The notes under the pieces were generated by a model, which had not been told where the DNA came from, made no database searches, and saw only the letters and a list, made by a program, of their open reading frames with translations. Both the position numbers and the translations under genes were made by a program. Of a stretch of 41,268 nucleotides of DNA, positions 8,850-18,834 are shown one piece after another. The DNA comes from Deltaproteobacteria bacterium (GTDB lineage: Bacteria > Myxococcota_A > UBA796 > UBA9615): contig PBPL01000046.1 in the NCBI GenBank assembly GCA_002724675.1, forward strand, positions 1 through 41,268, read 5' to 3'. The first letter of the stretch is position 1; each line of letters starts with the position of its first letter.

Positions 8850-8855
8850 TATAGT
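8850..8855 (+). promoter_or_regulatory. Candidate -10 element (TATAGT) for the acylase gene
   Basis: TATAGT ends 7 nt before the ATG at 8863, and no Shine-Dalgarno is present between them. Transcription would begin at or beside the start codon, giving a leaderless mRNA. No clear -35 hexamer is seen 16-18 nt upstream. Confidence 0.45.
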
Positions 8856-8862
8856 GCCCGCC

Positions 8863-11800
8863 ATGCTGCGTTCATCCACATTGGTCGTCATCGCTGTCCT
8901 CGGTATCCTGACGTCGGGCTGTCCGGAAACCGAAGACGAGACCCGCCCCAACCCTCTGCTGGAGGTACCCGAGAGCGCCAGTTGGAGCCTGCCCTGCCTC
9001 CAACAGCCGGTGCATGTAGTGCGAACCGAGCACGATGTGCCTCATATCTACGCAGAAACCGAGCAAGATCTGGCGTGCGCACAGGGCTTCGTCACCGCCC
9101 GGGACCGCTTCTTCCAGATGGACCTAATCGCCCGGGCTGGCCTGGGCACTGTGGCCGAGATTTTTGGCGGCGGCGGGCTGTCTTCGGACATCGACACCCG
9201 CTCCCGAGGGGGCCGGATGATTGCGGACCAGCTCCTGGAGTCCACCACTTCCGAGGAGCGTGCCACCTGGACCGCCTATGCCGACGGGGTCAACGCCTAC
9301 ATCGACCGAGTGCGTTCGGGGGAGTTTCCGCCACCCGCGGAGCTCGAGGCTTCCTACTTGTTTCTCGGCGTCGAGAGCCCAGCTGATCTGATGGTCGACT
9401 GGGGCCCGCTGCACCTGGCAGGAGTTGCCTCCACGGTCAACTTCGTCTCCGGGTTCGAGACCACCGACATCAAGAACCAAGAGAAGGTCGATCAGCTCGC
9501 AGACTACGGGACGGGGCTTCCCGAGAGTCAGCTGCGACACGATGGCGCGGTGTACGACATCTGGGAGAACATCGCGCCCGTCTATCCGGCAGCCAGCGGT
9601 CACGACTTTGGACAGAGCGCAGAAGCCCGAGAGGCAGACGTGCCGAGACGGCCCACATTGGTTTCCGGGCCACGTGTGGAGCAAGCCACTCTCTCTCGGG
9701 CGGTCGCCGTCGCCGAGCGCCTAGACCGTCGGCCGGGCCGCACAGGAGAGCCGGGCTTCGGCAGTAACGCCTGGGCCATTGGTCCCGAGTTGACCGAAGA
9801 TGGCGTCGCTGTGCTGGGCTCGGACGGGCACCTAGCACTGACAGTGCCAGCCTTCCTCTACAACACCCACCTGGACACTCAACTGCTAGGTGATGGCGAC
9901 ATGCACGCCATCGGGATCACCATCGCGGGAGCCCCCATGATTGGTCTCGGCACCAACGGTCGTGTTGCATGGGGCCACACATCCCAAGTCAGCGACATCA
10001 ACGACTACTACCGGGACGAGGTGGTCCTGGGCTCCGATGGACGACCCGCAGCCACGCTCTTTCAGGGCGATGAGATCCCCCTGGTGGAAGTCGCCGAGGA
10101 CTACGCGGTCTCGGCAGCGCTGGGAGCTACCGCTGGGATTCAAAGCATCTCTCGCTGGGTGACCGGTCAAGGACGGCCGGTGTTTTCGCTGGAGGGCGCG
10201 TCGGTTGATGGCCCCGAAGACAACCCGGCAGCTGTGAACATCTTCGGTTCGTGGATCGTCGCTGGTGACCAGGACGCCGACGGTGTAATCACGGCCATCA
10301 CCGGAGCAGCTAGCCACTTCTCGGAGCGCCACATGGTTCGTCACGTCCGGGGCTGGGAGACGGCCGATGACGTGGACGAGTGGGCCCAGCACCTTGCCGG
10401 GATGACCTCGTATTCCCAACACTTCATCGTGGCGGACACCGCGGGCAACATCCTCTACACGGGCTTTCAGGGCATGCCCTGTCGGAGCTATCTACCCAAA
10501 GAGGCTGACGGGACCCCAGTCGCCGGAGCAAACCCACAGTTGTTGATCGACGGCACCCTGTACCCGTCGTTCGAAGTGACCTACGACACGGCCGGCTTCA
10601 TCGATCCGGCGCCCGACTCCGACCTCAACTGCACGGTGCCGTACGAGGCCTATCCCCACGCCCGAAACCCCGACGCCGGCTACGTCGTCAACTCCAATAA
10701 CGCCCCTTGGTACGCGGCCTGGGACAACAACCTATGGAATGACTCCGTCTACATCGGTGGCCCCTGGTACGGCACGTGGCGGTCTTCACGAATCATCGAG
10801 CTCATCGAAGAGGGCGCGGGAACCCACTCCGTCGAGACCGTTTCGAACATTCAGGCCGACCATCGAAGCCGCATGGCCACTGAATTCCTTCCCCTTCTCT
10901 TGGACACCCTGGAGCGAGCGGCTGAGCTAGCCAACGAGGACGAGCTCATCGGAACCGAAGCACGCATCGCAGCGGCCTACACCAGCCGACTCTCAGCCAT
11001 CGAAGAGGCTCATGGGCGGTTGACGGACTGGAACGAGCGCGGGCGAGTTGCTGCCTCGGGAGTCGAGACTTTTTACGACACACCCAGCGCAACGGATGTT
11101 CAGGACTCGATCGCCACCACGATCTTCAACGCCTGGATGGGGCGCTTTCAGAACGCCGTCTTCGATGACGAGGGCTTGCCTAGCATCTTCCGGCCGACCT
11201 CGAGCTATGGGAAAACTCGGACACTCAAGGCCTTGGTCGACGGGGTGGGTGCCGACAACCCCGGGGGTCTGGCGTCGTGGAACCCGGCGACTGGGGAGTC
11301 CGCCTTCTTCGACGTAGTGGGGACGGACGAGAAAGAGAGCAGAGACGAGCTCGTCATCGTGGCCCTAGTAGATGCGCTGGACTACCTGGCCACGCCCTTC
11401 GGCGGAGACCGCAGCGGGGGCTACAACACAACGGATCAGAGCCAGTGGTTGTGGGGCCTGAAGCACTTCGTGCACTTCGACAGCTTCGTCGCCAGAGAGA
11501 TTGGCGATGACCCTCTCATCGCTTCGGTCTTCTCTGACATTTCCATCACGCCAGCGGTGCTGCCCCTCGCCGACCCGCCACCTAGCTTCGGTGATGCTCG
11601 CCTGGGGCTCCCCGGCTTTCCCAGACCCGGAGACGCTTTCTCCATCGATGCCGCGGGCGGCATTGGCACCCACAACTACGGGTACGGGAGTGGGCCCGTG
11701 ATGCGCATGTCCATCGCCATGGACCCGGACGGGATCCGCGGGGTGAATGTACTGCCCGGCGGACAGTCCGCCCAACCCGACAGCCCCTTCTTCGCTGATC

Positions 11801-11898
11801 AGGCCGCGCTCTGGCTAGCGAACGAGGCCTTCCCAATCCGGTTTGCCGTCGACGATGTCATCGCTGGCGCCACCGGCCGCGAAGTCCTCAGCCCTTGA
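8863..11898 (+). CDS. Penicillin acylase family (S45, Ntn-hydrolase) lipoprotein
   Basis: A 1011-residue exported protein. The N-terminus has a lipoprotein signal ending LGILTSGC, followed by an acylase alpha-chain start (VVRTEHDVPHIYAET, a hallmark of the family). The autoprocessing site is visible as FGSNAWAIGP: Ser301 would become the N-terminal nucleophile of the beta chain. Downstream, LGSDGHLALTVPAFLYNTHLD and GAPMIGLGTNGRVAWGHTS match the substrate-binding core. Relatives hydrolyse amide bonds of acylated molecules (beta-lactams, acyl-homoserine lactones, lipopeptides), so the substrate is open. It is longer than typical members (about 800 residues). The ATG at 8863 is preferred over the track's GTG because of the -10 spacing. 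The hydroxyacyl-CoA dehydrogenase gene follows 21 bp later, so the released acyl chain could feed beta-oxidation (inference). Confidence 0.92.
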   Translation: MLRSSTLVVIAVLGILTSGCPETEDETRPNPLLEVPESASWSLPCLQQPVHVVRTEHDVPHIYAETEQDLACAQGFVTARDRFFQMDLIARAGLGTVAEIFGGGGLSSDIDTRSRGGRMIADQLLESTTSEERATWTAYADGVNAYIDRVRSGEFPPPAELEASYLFLGVESPADLMVDWGPLHLAGVASTVNFVSGFETTDIKNQEKVDQLADYGTGLPESQLRHDGAVYDIWENIAPVYPAASGHDFGQSAEAREADVPRRPTLVSGPRVEQATLSRAVAVAERLDRRPGRTGEPGFGSNAWAIGPELTEDGVAVLGSDGHLALTVPAFLYNTHLDTQLLGDGDMHAIGITIAGAPMIGLGTNGRVAWGHTSQVSDINDYYRDEVVLGSDGRPAATLFQGDEIPLVEVAEDYAVSAALGATAGIQSISRWVTGQGRPVFSLEGASVDGPEDNPAAVNIFGSWIVAGDQDADGVITAITGAASHFSERHMVRHVRGWETADDVDEWAQHLAGMTSYSQHFIVADTAGNILYTGFQGMPCRSYLPKEADGTPVAGANPQLLIDGTLYPSFEVTYDTAGFIDPAPDSDLNCTVPYEAYPHARNPDAGYVVNSNNAPWYAAWDNNLWNDSVYIGGPWYGTWRSSRIIELIEEGAGTHSVETVSNIQADHRSRMATEFLPLLLDTLERAAELANEDELIGTEARIAAAYTSRLSAIEEAHGRLTDWNERGRVAASGVETFYDTPSATDVQDSIATTIFNAWMGRFQNAVFDDEGLPSIFRPTSSYGKTRTLKALVDGVGADNPGGLASWNPATGESAFFDVVGTDEKESRDELVIVALVDALDYLATPFGGDRSGGYNTTDQSQWLWGLKHFVHFDSFVAREIGDDPLIASVFSDISITPAVLPLADPPPSFGDARLGLPGFPRPGDAFSIDAAGGIGTHNYGYGSGPVMRMSIAMDPDGIRGVNVLPGGQSAQPDSPFFADQAALWLANEAFPIRFAVDDVIAGATGREVLSP

Positions 11899-11919
11899 GA
11901 GCCCAACTACGGAGACCCC

Positions 11920-12789
11920 ATGACCGATTCTGCCGAGTCCATTGAAACAATCGCCGTGCTGGGCGCGGGCACCATGGGCATGGGCATCGCCCATGTAGGC
12001 GCCCTCGCTGGCTTCCAGACTCGCCTTTTCGACGTGTCCGCCGAACAACTGGAGCGTGCTCAGGCGACCACCGCTCGCCGCCTGAACAAGGGCGTCGACC
12101 TGGGCAAAGTGACACCCGAGGCCCGAGATGCCGCGCTCGAGCGCATCGACCTCCAGGGATCGCTCGAAGCAGCCATCGACGGCGTCGACCTGGTCATCGA
12201 GGCCGCCCCCGAGAAGCTCGACCTCAAGCTCGACCTGTTCGGTACCTGTGACCGGTACTGCCCCGAGCACACCATCCTCGCGACCAATACCTCGTCCATG
12301 TCGGTGACCGAGATCGCAGCCTCCACCCAGCGCCCCGAGCGCTGCATCGGCATGCACTTCTTCAACCCCGTACACCTCATGAAGCTGATCGAGCTGGTGC
12401 GGGGGCTCGAGACATCCGAAGAGACCATCGCGGTCGCCGAAGCTGTGTCGGCCCGCATGGGCAAGGAGTCGGTCGTCATCAAGGACTACGCCGGCTTCGC
12501 TACGTCCAGGATCAACGCGATGATAGGCAACGAAGCCTTCTACATGCTGGAAGCCGGGGTGGGCACAGCTCGCGACATCGACAAGGCTCTCAAGCTCGGT
12601 CTCAATCATCCCATGGGCCCCTTCGAGATGATCGATCTGGTGGGGCTCGACACTCGCTTGAGCATCCTCAACTACCTGCACGCCAAGCTGGGGGAGAAGT
12701 ACCGCCCCTGCCCGCTGATCGAGCAATATGTCAAGGCGGGCCGACTGGGCAAGAAGGTCGGGCGGGGCGTCTACGACTACACGGACTAA
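11920..12789 (+). CDS. 3-hydroxyacyl-CoA (3-hydroxybutyryl-CoA) dehydrogenase
   Basis: A single-domain enzyme of 289 residues, the usual length for Hbd/PaaH. The NAD-binding motif is VLGAGTMGMGIA (about 13-24). The catalytic His lies in MHFFNPVH, the substrate-domain motifs are KDYAGFATSRI and LNHPMGPFEMIDLVGLD, and the C-terminus is the family-typical GRLGKKVGRGVYDY. It oxidises L-3-hydroxyacyl-CoA to 3-ketoacyl-CoA with NAD+ in beta-oxidation or the butyryl-CoA pathway. A GGAGA Shine-Dalgarno precedes the ATG. It sits between the acylase gene and a FadR-type regulator. The FadR-like operator overlaps its stop codon, so the operator controls the downstream regulator rather than this gene. 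Confidence 0.95.
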   Translation: MTDSAESIETIAVLGAGTMGMGIAHVGALAGFQTRLFDVSAEQLERAQATTARRLNKGVDLGKVTPEARDAALERIDLQGSLEAAIDGVDLVIEAAPEKLDLKLDLFGTCDRYCPEHTILATNTSSMSVTEIAASTQRPERCIGMHFFNPVHLMKLIELVRGLETSEETIAVAEAVSARMGKESVVIKDYAGFATSRINAMIGNEAFYMLEAGVGTARDIDKALKLGLNHPMGPFEMIDLVGLDTRLSILNYLHAKLGEKYRPCPLIEQYVKAGRLGKKVGRGVYDYTD

Positions 12790-12804
12790 CTGGTCATACC
12801 TCTT
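12788..12804. promoter_or_regulatory. FadR-type operator (AACTGGTCATACCTCTT)
   Basis: A 17-bp imperfect dyad with half-sites TGGT and ACCt spaced as in known FadR sites of E. coli (core TGGTnnnACC). It begins in the TAA stop of the dehydrogenase gene and runs into the -35 element of the regulator's own promoter. Position and match both suggest negative autoregulation by the FadR-like protein encoded next. The match to FadR sites is from memory of the consensus. Confidence 0.6.
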
Positions 12805-12831
12805 GATGAGTAGATGATCAGGAGATATTGT
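12803..12831 (+). promoter_or_regulatory. Sigma70-like promoter of the FadR-type regulator
   Basis: TTGATG (12803-12808) and TATTGT (12826-12831) are separated by exactly 17 nt. The start point would fall near 12838, only a few bases before the ATG at 12844. The ATG at 12814 given in the ORF track lies inside the spacer, which argues against using it. The operator overlaps the upstream edge of the -35. Confidence 0.55.
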
Positions 12832-12843
12832 TGTCCTGCGTCC

Positions 12844-13578
12844 ATGCTCCAGCCTGTCCGAAAGCAGACCCTCTCCGATGCGGTGTTCGAACAGCTGCGG
12901 GACCGCATCGTCCATGGCGAGCTCGAGGCTGGCTCGCGCCTGCCGGCAGAGCGCGAGCTCTGTGAGCTCCTCCAGGTCAATCGAGGCGCACTCCGTGAGG
13001 CTCTCAAGCGGCTAGAGCAGGCACGACTCGTCCGGATGCACCACGGCGGAGCCACGCGGATTCTGAACTACCGAGACGAGGCCGGGCTCGATCTGCTTCC
13101 GGCTCTTCTCGTGGACCCGGAACAGCCCCTCAACATCCAGGTCGCCGAGAGCGTCTTGGAGATGCGCTCGGCGCTAGCGCCTGAGATGGCTCGCCTCGCC
13201 GCCATCCGCGGTGGCCCTCAGGCGGCGGAGCGCTTGGAGGCAATCGTCCACGACATGCACGAGAGTCGTGCCAATCTGGACTCCCTGCATGAGCTGGCCA
13301 TGGAGTTCTGGGCAGAGATCGCGAGAGCTTCCAACAACATTGCCTATCGCTTGGTCTCCAACACCTTGCGAGAGAGCTATCGTCAGTTCCGTTCACTCCT
13401 CACTGGCATCCTGGCGCGCGAATATCGCGACCACGACAGCTATGCCGCAATCGCCCGCGCCGTGCGTCATGCTGACAGTGTCGCGGCCCAGAACCGCGCG
13501 GCGGCCCTCACCCGTATCGGGGAGTCCGGTGTTGCATCCGTACTCGAGACCCTGAGGCTCGAAGGAACCGCACGATGA
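12844..13578 (+). CDS. GntR-family FadR-type transcriptional regulator
   Basis: About 244 residues. An N-terminal winged helix-turn-helix (LPAERELCELLQVNRGALREALKRL, then the wing MHHGGATRI) is followed by an all-helical ligand domain. The recognition helix (VNRGALREAL) and wing (HHGG) resemble the DNA-contacting parts of E. coli FadR (TRTTLREVL, QHGK). The GLDLLPALL segment joining the domains is also FadR-like. FadR proteins bind long-chain acyl-CoA and release DNA. The site at 12788 and the neighbouring hydroxyacyl-CoA dehydrogenase support a lipid-metabolism role, though the ligand is unproven. The ATG at 12844 is chosen because the track's start lies within the promoter. No strong Shine-Dalgarno is seen, consistent with a nearly leaderless message. 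Confidence 0.88.
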   Translation: MLQPVRKQTLSDAVFEQLRDRIVHGELEAGSRLPAERELCELLQVNRGALREALKRLEQARLVRMHHGGATRILNYRDEAGLDLLPALLVDPEQPLNIQVAESVLEMRSALAPEMARLAAIRGGPQAAERLEAIVHDMHESRANLDSLHELAMEFWAEIARASNNIAYRLVSNTLRESYRQFRSLLTGILAREYRDHDSYAAIARAVRHADSVAAQNRAAALTRIGESGVASVLETLRLEGTAR

Positions 13579-13708
13579 GCTAGGGCCAGATCGTCTTGCC
13601 ACCTCCCCAGCGGTCAAGCCAGACCAAGCGGCGTCAAGAGCCAAGACCCTGCACAGGCCCGGCGGACCGCAGCCTTCGGTCACCCATCGACCGGATCGGC
13701 AAACACGC

Positions 13709-13737
13709 TTGACACGCCCTAGTGGGGAACCAACTTA
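13709..13737 (+). promoter_or_regulatory. Putative promoter upstream of the riboswitch
   Basis: A perfect TTGACA at 13709-13714 is followed at 17 nt by a weak -10-like AACTTA (13732-13737). Transcription would start near 13744, shortly before the riboswitch aptamer, as expected. The -10 is poor, so the exact element is uncertain. The 130 bases between the regulator stop (13578) and this promoter show nothing else I can name. Confidence 0.4.
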
Positions 13738-13763
13738 GGAGTACATGGGCGGGGATCGTCCCC

Positions 13764-13836
13764 TCCCGACAATGGCAAACCGATGGCGACGTCGGGACGC
13801 AAAGCCACGGGTCTCACCGAGACAGCCGGGCTACCG
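13764..13836 (+). promoter_or_regulatory. Cyclic di-GMP-I riboswitch (GEMM-I aptamer)
   Basis: Signature blocks appear in the right order: GGCAAACC (13774-13781), a 6-bp stem CCGATG/CGTCGG capped by the GNRA tetraloop GCGA (13780-13795), the conserved GGGACGCAAAGCC (13793-13805), a second hairpin GTCTC-ACC-GAGAC (13811-13823), and the closing AGCCGGGCTACCG (13824-13836). These are the hallmarks of the GEMM-I class. The base equivalent to G20 of the Vibrio Vc2 aptamer is G, which favours c-di-GMP over cGAMP (the cGAMP variant has A there). The aptamer ends right at the Shine-Dalgarno AAGGAG (13837-13842), so ligand binding probably controls translation start of the lipoprotein gene. The sense of regulation (on or off) cannot be read from sequence. 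Confidence 0.9.
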
Positions 13837-13848
13837 AAGGAGACCGCC

Positions 13849-15363
<1,515 letters not shown>

Positions 15364-15385
15364 TCTCTCGGACGAGACGACAGAC

Positions 15386-15419
15386 AACTTCGCCGGGGGC
15401 TCAGGCTCCCGGCGAAGTT
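15386..15419. terminator. Strong hairpin between convergent genes (likely bidirectional terminator)
   Basis: A perfect 12-bp stem, AACTTCGCCGGG and CCCGGCGAAGTT, with a 10-nt loop. It lies 23 bp after the lipoprotein stop and upstream of the end of the convergent minus-strand gene. No clear T tract follows on either side, so it may act as a stability or attenuation hairpin rather than a classic intrinsic terminator. The rest of 15420-15605 shows nothing I can name. Confidence 0.65.
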
Positions 15420-15605
15420 CCTTGGGCCCCATCCGCATTCGTCGGCCTACTCCGACTCCAGTCATCGCATCTGCAGCCCCTGTGTGATTCGAATCGACCT
15501 GGACTCACTGGCCGCATCAACAGCAGGTAGAGACTGCGTTGACTGCATCTGACTAACCCATGGGTGGGGCAACTGGATGGACGCCACAAGCCCATGGGCT
15601 GAGGC

Positions 15606-16955
15606 TCAGTCCGACAGCAACGGTCCCCGCCCCTTCAGTTCATCGCGCAGGGCCATCCCTCGGTATGCGTGGGCCGCGTCTCCTACAAGATCCAGATAGA
15701 ACTGGAAGCCACCGTCTGTCTTTGTCAGGCGCTGCATCCGCTCCTGCTCATAAGCCCCCATCCGGGAGAGTTGATGGATATGGAACGCCATGCGTGCCTC
15801 GGCGCGGTCCAAGTCTCGCACCTCCTCCTCCGTAGGCGTCCAGATGCCGTGCTTTTGTGCGAGGCTGAGGCCTTCCAGCGCGTGGCCCAGGAATTTCACG
15901 TCCTGGTTCAACAGAATCGGTGCCATGCGGGGCGCCTGACGCATGCCCCCATCGACGATGCCAGTCTCCAGCGGGATGCGGAAGAGGTACAGGTCAATGA
16001 TGGACTGCAGGCGCTCGATCGGCTGTTTTCCTGTCGGCTGACCTGCAGCGACGCAAGCTGCGACACCTTGGAACAAGTGCGCCCCACCGCATGCGTAGCT
16101 GAAGATGTGCTGACGCTGCTTCTTGACGGTCTCTCCTCGCTGACGAGCCTCCGCCAAGAACGCGTATTCCCGTTCCAGCAGCGAGAGGAGATCTTCCGCC
16201 ACTTGCCCCACATTGACGGACTGTCCTGACGCTGTCCGCCAGGCGGGGTCCGCCCCCTTTTGGACACCCTGGCACCATGCTTGAGCAGACCAGGGAGCAT
16301 CATCAGGCACCTGGAACAGGCTGGGACCCTCCTTGCTGGGCTGAAATCGCAGACGAGACGAACGGAACAGACGCTCGAGCGTAGGCGCTCCCATGCGATC
16401 CACGAGCAACTCATCCAGGGGAAACCCGGCCTCCACAAGAGTCTTGAGCACCAGATCGGTGTGTGGCTCCACGCGGATATCCCCCTGCTTCTTGGGGAAG
16501 TACGGGTGCATACCTCGCATCCCCGGGAGGGCATCCGCCAGCAGGAAGTCGTCGATCAGAACATCCACCGCGCGGCGTCCGTCGGCCGCCTTGAAGTCCT
16601 TGCCCTTGGCCAAGATCCCGTGAGCAAGTGCCCACGCATTTCCCGGGCTGCTCGCCTCTCGGTCGAGCACCGCGGACAGGAGTTCCTGGGCCGCCTCCCG
16701 GGCCTCCTTCTCCGTGCGCGTGCCTGGCGGCAGCTGTTTCACCTCAAACGGTCGTCCGCCGAAAACCTGACTGGAATCCGACCCCCCTCCGACAGAAGTC
16801 TCTGCGGCGGCAGCCGGCTCAGGAGTCGCGCGGTCGTCCTCGGTCTTCGAAGGACTCGCCGGCGCCTCAGAGACGGTCTTGTCCGACCCACAGCCCGAAG
16901 CCAAGAGCCCGGCCATCACCACCAGCCACTGCATCCGGCGCAGAGCGGAGCTCAC
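15606..16955 (-). CDS. Lipoprotein of unknown function
   Basis: A 449-residue protein with a short signal ending GLLASGC, then about 50 residues of Ser/Ala/Pro/Glu-rich spacer. The body is mostly helical, with several conserved-looking acidic and aromatic stretches (MHPYFPKKQGDIRVEPHTDLV, EREYAFLAEARQRGETVKKQRQH, AHLFQGVAAC). The regular helix pattern suggests an alpha-helical solenoid, but I do not recognise the family. The GTG at 16955 has AGGGGGTGG at suitable spacing; an ATG at codon 8 is an alternative. It lies 39 bp after the beta-propeller protein gene in the same direction, so the two are probably co-transcribed and both act in the envelope. Confidence 0.78.
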   Translation of the reverse strand: MSSALRRMQWLVVMAGLLASGCGSDKTVSEAPASPSKTEDDRATPEPAAAAETSVGGGSDSSQVFGGRPFEVKQLPPGTRTEKEAREAAQELLSAVLDREASSPGNAWALAHGILAKGKDFKAADGRRAVDVLIDDFLLADALPGMRGMHPYFPKKQGDIRVEPHTDLVLKTLVEAGFPLDELLVDRMGAPTLERLFRSSRLRFQPSKEGPSLFQVPDDAPWSAQAWCQGVQKGADPAWRTASGQSVNVGQVAEDLLSLLEREYAFLAEARQRGETVKKQRQHIFSYACGGAHLFQGVAACVAAGQPTGKQPIERLQSIIDLYLFRIPLETGIVDGGMRQAPRMAPILLNQDVKFLGHALEGLSLAQKHGIWTPTEEEVRDLDRAEARMAFHIHQLSRMGAYEQERMQRLTKTDGGFQFYLDLVGDAAHAYRGMALRDELKGRGPLLSD

Positions 16956-16994
16956 CAGGCCACCCCCTGCACGACACAGGCACGCAGCGCCACG

Positions 16995-18764
16995 CTATTC
17001 GTCCTGAACGATTCGGGCGATCTGATCCTTGCCCGAGACATAGACCACAGCCCCGAACACCGCGATGCGGGGCATGTCCCGCGGGTTCTCGAAGGCCACG
17101 AAGTCGGTAAGGAATCGACCTCGCTTGTTCCACTTGTAGACCTTGCCAGCATCGGTCGCCACGTAGACATTGTCCTTCTCGTCCGTGGCCAGGCCCCAGT
17201 CCTCAGAACCGTCTTCGGGGACGCCCTTCTTGGTCCAACGGCCCTGGCGGAACCCATCCGATGGGTTGTATTCGATGAGCTCGCGGCTACCCACGTGCCG
17301 AACCAACAAACGGCCACCCGCGGCGATCACCGCGCACTGCACGGCCCCACCCTCCAGGTTGAAGCGCTTCTTGAGTTCCCCGGTCGCGGAGTAGATGAAG
17401 ACCTCATCCTTGACTAGCGCGTAGAAGTCATCACCCATCCAAGTGAGGAGGGGGGTCCCACTCCCAGTACCGGGGCTGGGACGCCAAGACGTATCGATCT
17501 GCCATTGCTTCTGAGGCTTTCCCTCTTCGTCGAAGGTCTGGACCCGCAGCTGGGAGTCGACCACTGCCAAGATGTCGTAGTTGCCCACTGTCAAGTGCAG
17601 CGGCTGCATGAACTGGCCTAGCTCCTTGCCGGGCTTTACGGCAGAGGCGTACGGATCCGCTCGATCTCCGAACCAGGTGTCTGCGATCGTCTTGTCCCCT
17701 TCACCCAGGACCATGTCCGCTGTCCCGTTGGGGCTCAGTCGCTGCACGCGGTTGTTCCCCACATCCGCCGCCCACACATTGCCCTTCGAGTCCACTGCGA
17801 TCGACAGCGGCTCTCCAAGGGAGCGGAAGGCGCCCACCTCCATACCGGTAGAGCCCCAGTTGGGGACTGTCGAGCGGCCCGTCCGGAGGAGCTCCTGATA
17901 GGCACGAAAGTACTTCACGGAGTCCAGGAGCCAATCGCGGTCGGCGTTCTTGAGCGCGCCTGCAGCCGCGATCTCGAAGTACGGAATGGCATTGGCATTC
18001 TTGAGACGCCCCATCAACTCTGCCGCAGATTCATTGAACTGAAGGAAGGGCAGTCGAAAGCCAGCAGGCACATGGCGCTGAACGAGCGCCACTCGGTAGT
18101 CGGGGCCGTGTGCGAGGGTCGCTCCAATGAGCTTGAAGTTGGTGCCATAGTCCTCATCTTCACGGCACCCCTGATAGGCAGCCTCCAGCGTCTCCTTCTC
18201 TTTCTCTTGTTGGGTGCGGAGGCTACGGGAGCGCGAGATGGAGCGGTCGATCGATGCCTGCCAGGCTGGATCGGGATCCGACTTCAGGTTGATGGCGATC
18301 TCTGCGATGTGTGTCTCGGCGAAGATAGAGCCCTCGTGCACTTCGTCAATCGTGAGCTTGAGGCTGCGAACCTTCATGCCAATACGCACGTCCTTACGGG
18401 CGTAGCGGTCTCCAAAGCTGACCGCTTTGGTCTTGTCTCCTTCGGGGCCGCTCAAGACAACCGTGGCCTCTGCTACGCGGCCTCGAGCCGACCAATGCTC
18501 CTTGCCCGCGAACGCGCCAGGCCAAATGGACAGCGTCTCCATCGCGACGTCACGCCCGAAGTCCACCTCAATCCACTGCTCCACACCCAAGCCTGGCGCA
18601 TCCTCGGCCCAGGATGTGTCTAGCAAGCCATCGAACACCTGGTCGACCGTGTGGTCGCCACCGCTGGAAGCCAACTGGCTTGAGGCGTTGTAGCGAGGCG
18701 CGGCGTGAACCACGGCCGGCAGTAAAAGGGCAAGAAGGAGAGCGACAGAGGACTGAACTTTCAT
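16995..18764 (-). CDS. Exported discoidin-like (NADase-type glycan-binding) plus NHL/beta-propeller protein
   Basis: A 589-residue protein with a cleavable signal peptide (MKVQSSVALLLALLLPAVVHA). The first domain (about 25-175) has the pattern VFDGLLDTSWAEDAPGLGVEQWIEVDFG seen in F5/8C-like, NADase-type glycan-binding domains. A helical linker rich in Arg/Glu follows (about 180-330). The C-terminal part is a beta-propeller with NHL-style phrases (PLSIAVDSKGNVWAADVGNNRVQRLSPNG and GLATDEKDNVYVATDAGKVYKW). Such proteins bind glycans or act as periplasmic scaffolds, and no catalytic residues are evident. The ATG at 18764 is chosen for its signal peptide and the GGAGC before it; the track start 35 codons earlier runs into the upstream gene. 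It is likely in an operon with the lipoprotein downstream. Confidence 0.82.
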   Translation of the reverse strand: MKVQSSVALLLALLLPAVVHAAPRYNASSQLASSGGDHTVDQVFDGLLDTSWAEDAPGLGVEQWIEVDFGRDVAMETLSIWPGAFAGKEHWSARGRVAEATVVLSGPEGDKTKAVSFGDRYARKDVRIGMKVRSLKLTIDEVHEGSIFAETHIAEIAINLKSDPDPAWQASIDRSISRSRSLRTQQEKEKETLEAAYQGCREDEDYGTNFKLIGATLAHGPDYRVALVQRHVPAGFRLPFLQFNESAAELMGRLKNANAIPYFEIAAAGALKNADRDWLLDSVKYFRAYQELLRTGRSTVPNWGSTGMEVGAFRSLGEPLSIAVDSKGNVWAADVGNNRVQRLSPNGTADMVLGEGDKTIADTWFGDRADPYASAVKPGKELGQFMQPLHLTVGNYDILAVVDSQLRVQTFDEEGKPQKQWQIDTSWRPSPGTGSGTPLLTWMGDDFYALVKDEVFIYSATGELKKRFNLEGGAVQCAVIAAGGRLLVRHVGSRELIEYNPSDGFRQGRWTKKGVPEDGSEDWGLATDEKDNVYVATDAGKVYKWNKRGRFLTDFVAFENPRDMPRIAVFGAVVYVSGKDQIARIVQDE

Positions 18765-18787
18765 GATCTGCTCCAAGACACAGGAAC

Positions 18788-18808
18788 GAGTTCTGGGAAC
18801 CAGAACTC
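18788..18808 (-). terminator. Hairpin in the intercistronic gap
   Basis: A perfect 9-bp stem GAGTTCTGG/CCAGAACTC with a 3-nt loop, between the stop of the Asp-repeat lipoprotein gene (18835) and the start of the glycan-binding protein gene (18764). No T run follows, so partial termination or an mRNA-processing hairpin is as likely as full termination. Confidence 0.5.
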
Positions 18809-18834
18809 CCAACAAATGAGCGGCAGGTGAGGCT

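Noticed and set aside
13783-13848. Upstream start of the Asp-tract lipoprotein given in the ORF track
   Set aside because: The added residues come from the riboswitch aptamer and would spoil the signal peptide; the ATG at 13849 has a clear Shine-Dalgarno.
16260-17417. 385-aa plus-strand ORF
   Set aside because: It spans the ends of two good minus-strand genes and shows no domain or signal; a GC-rich shadow.
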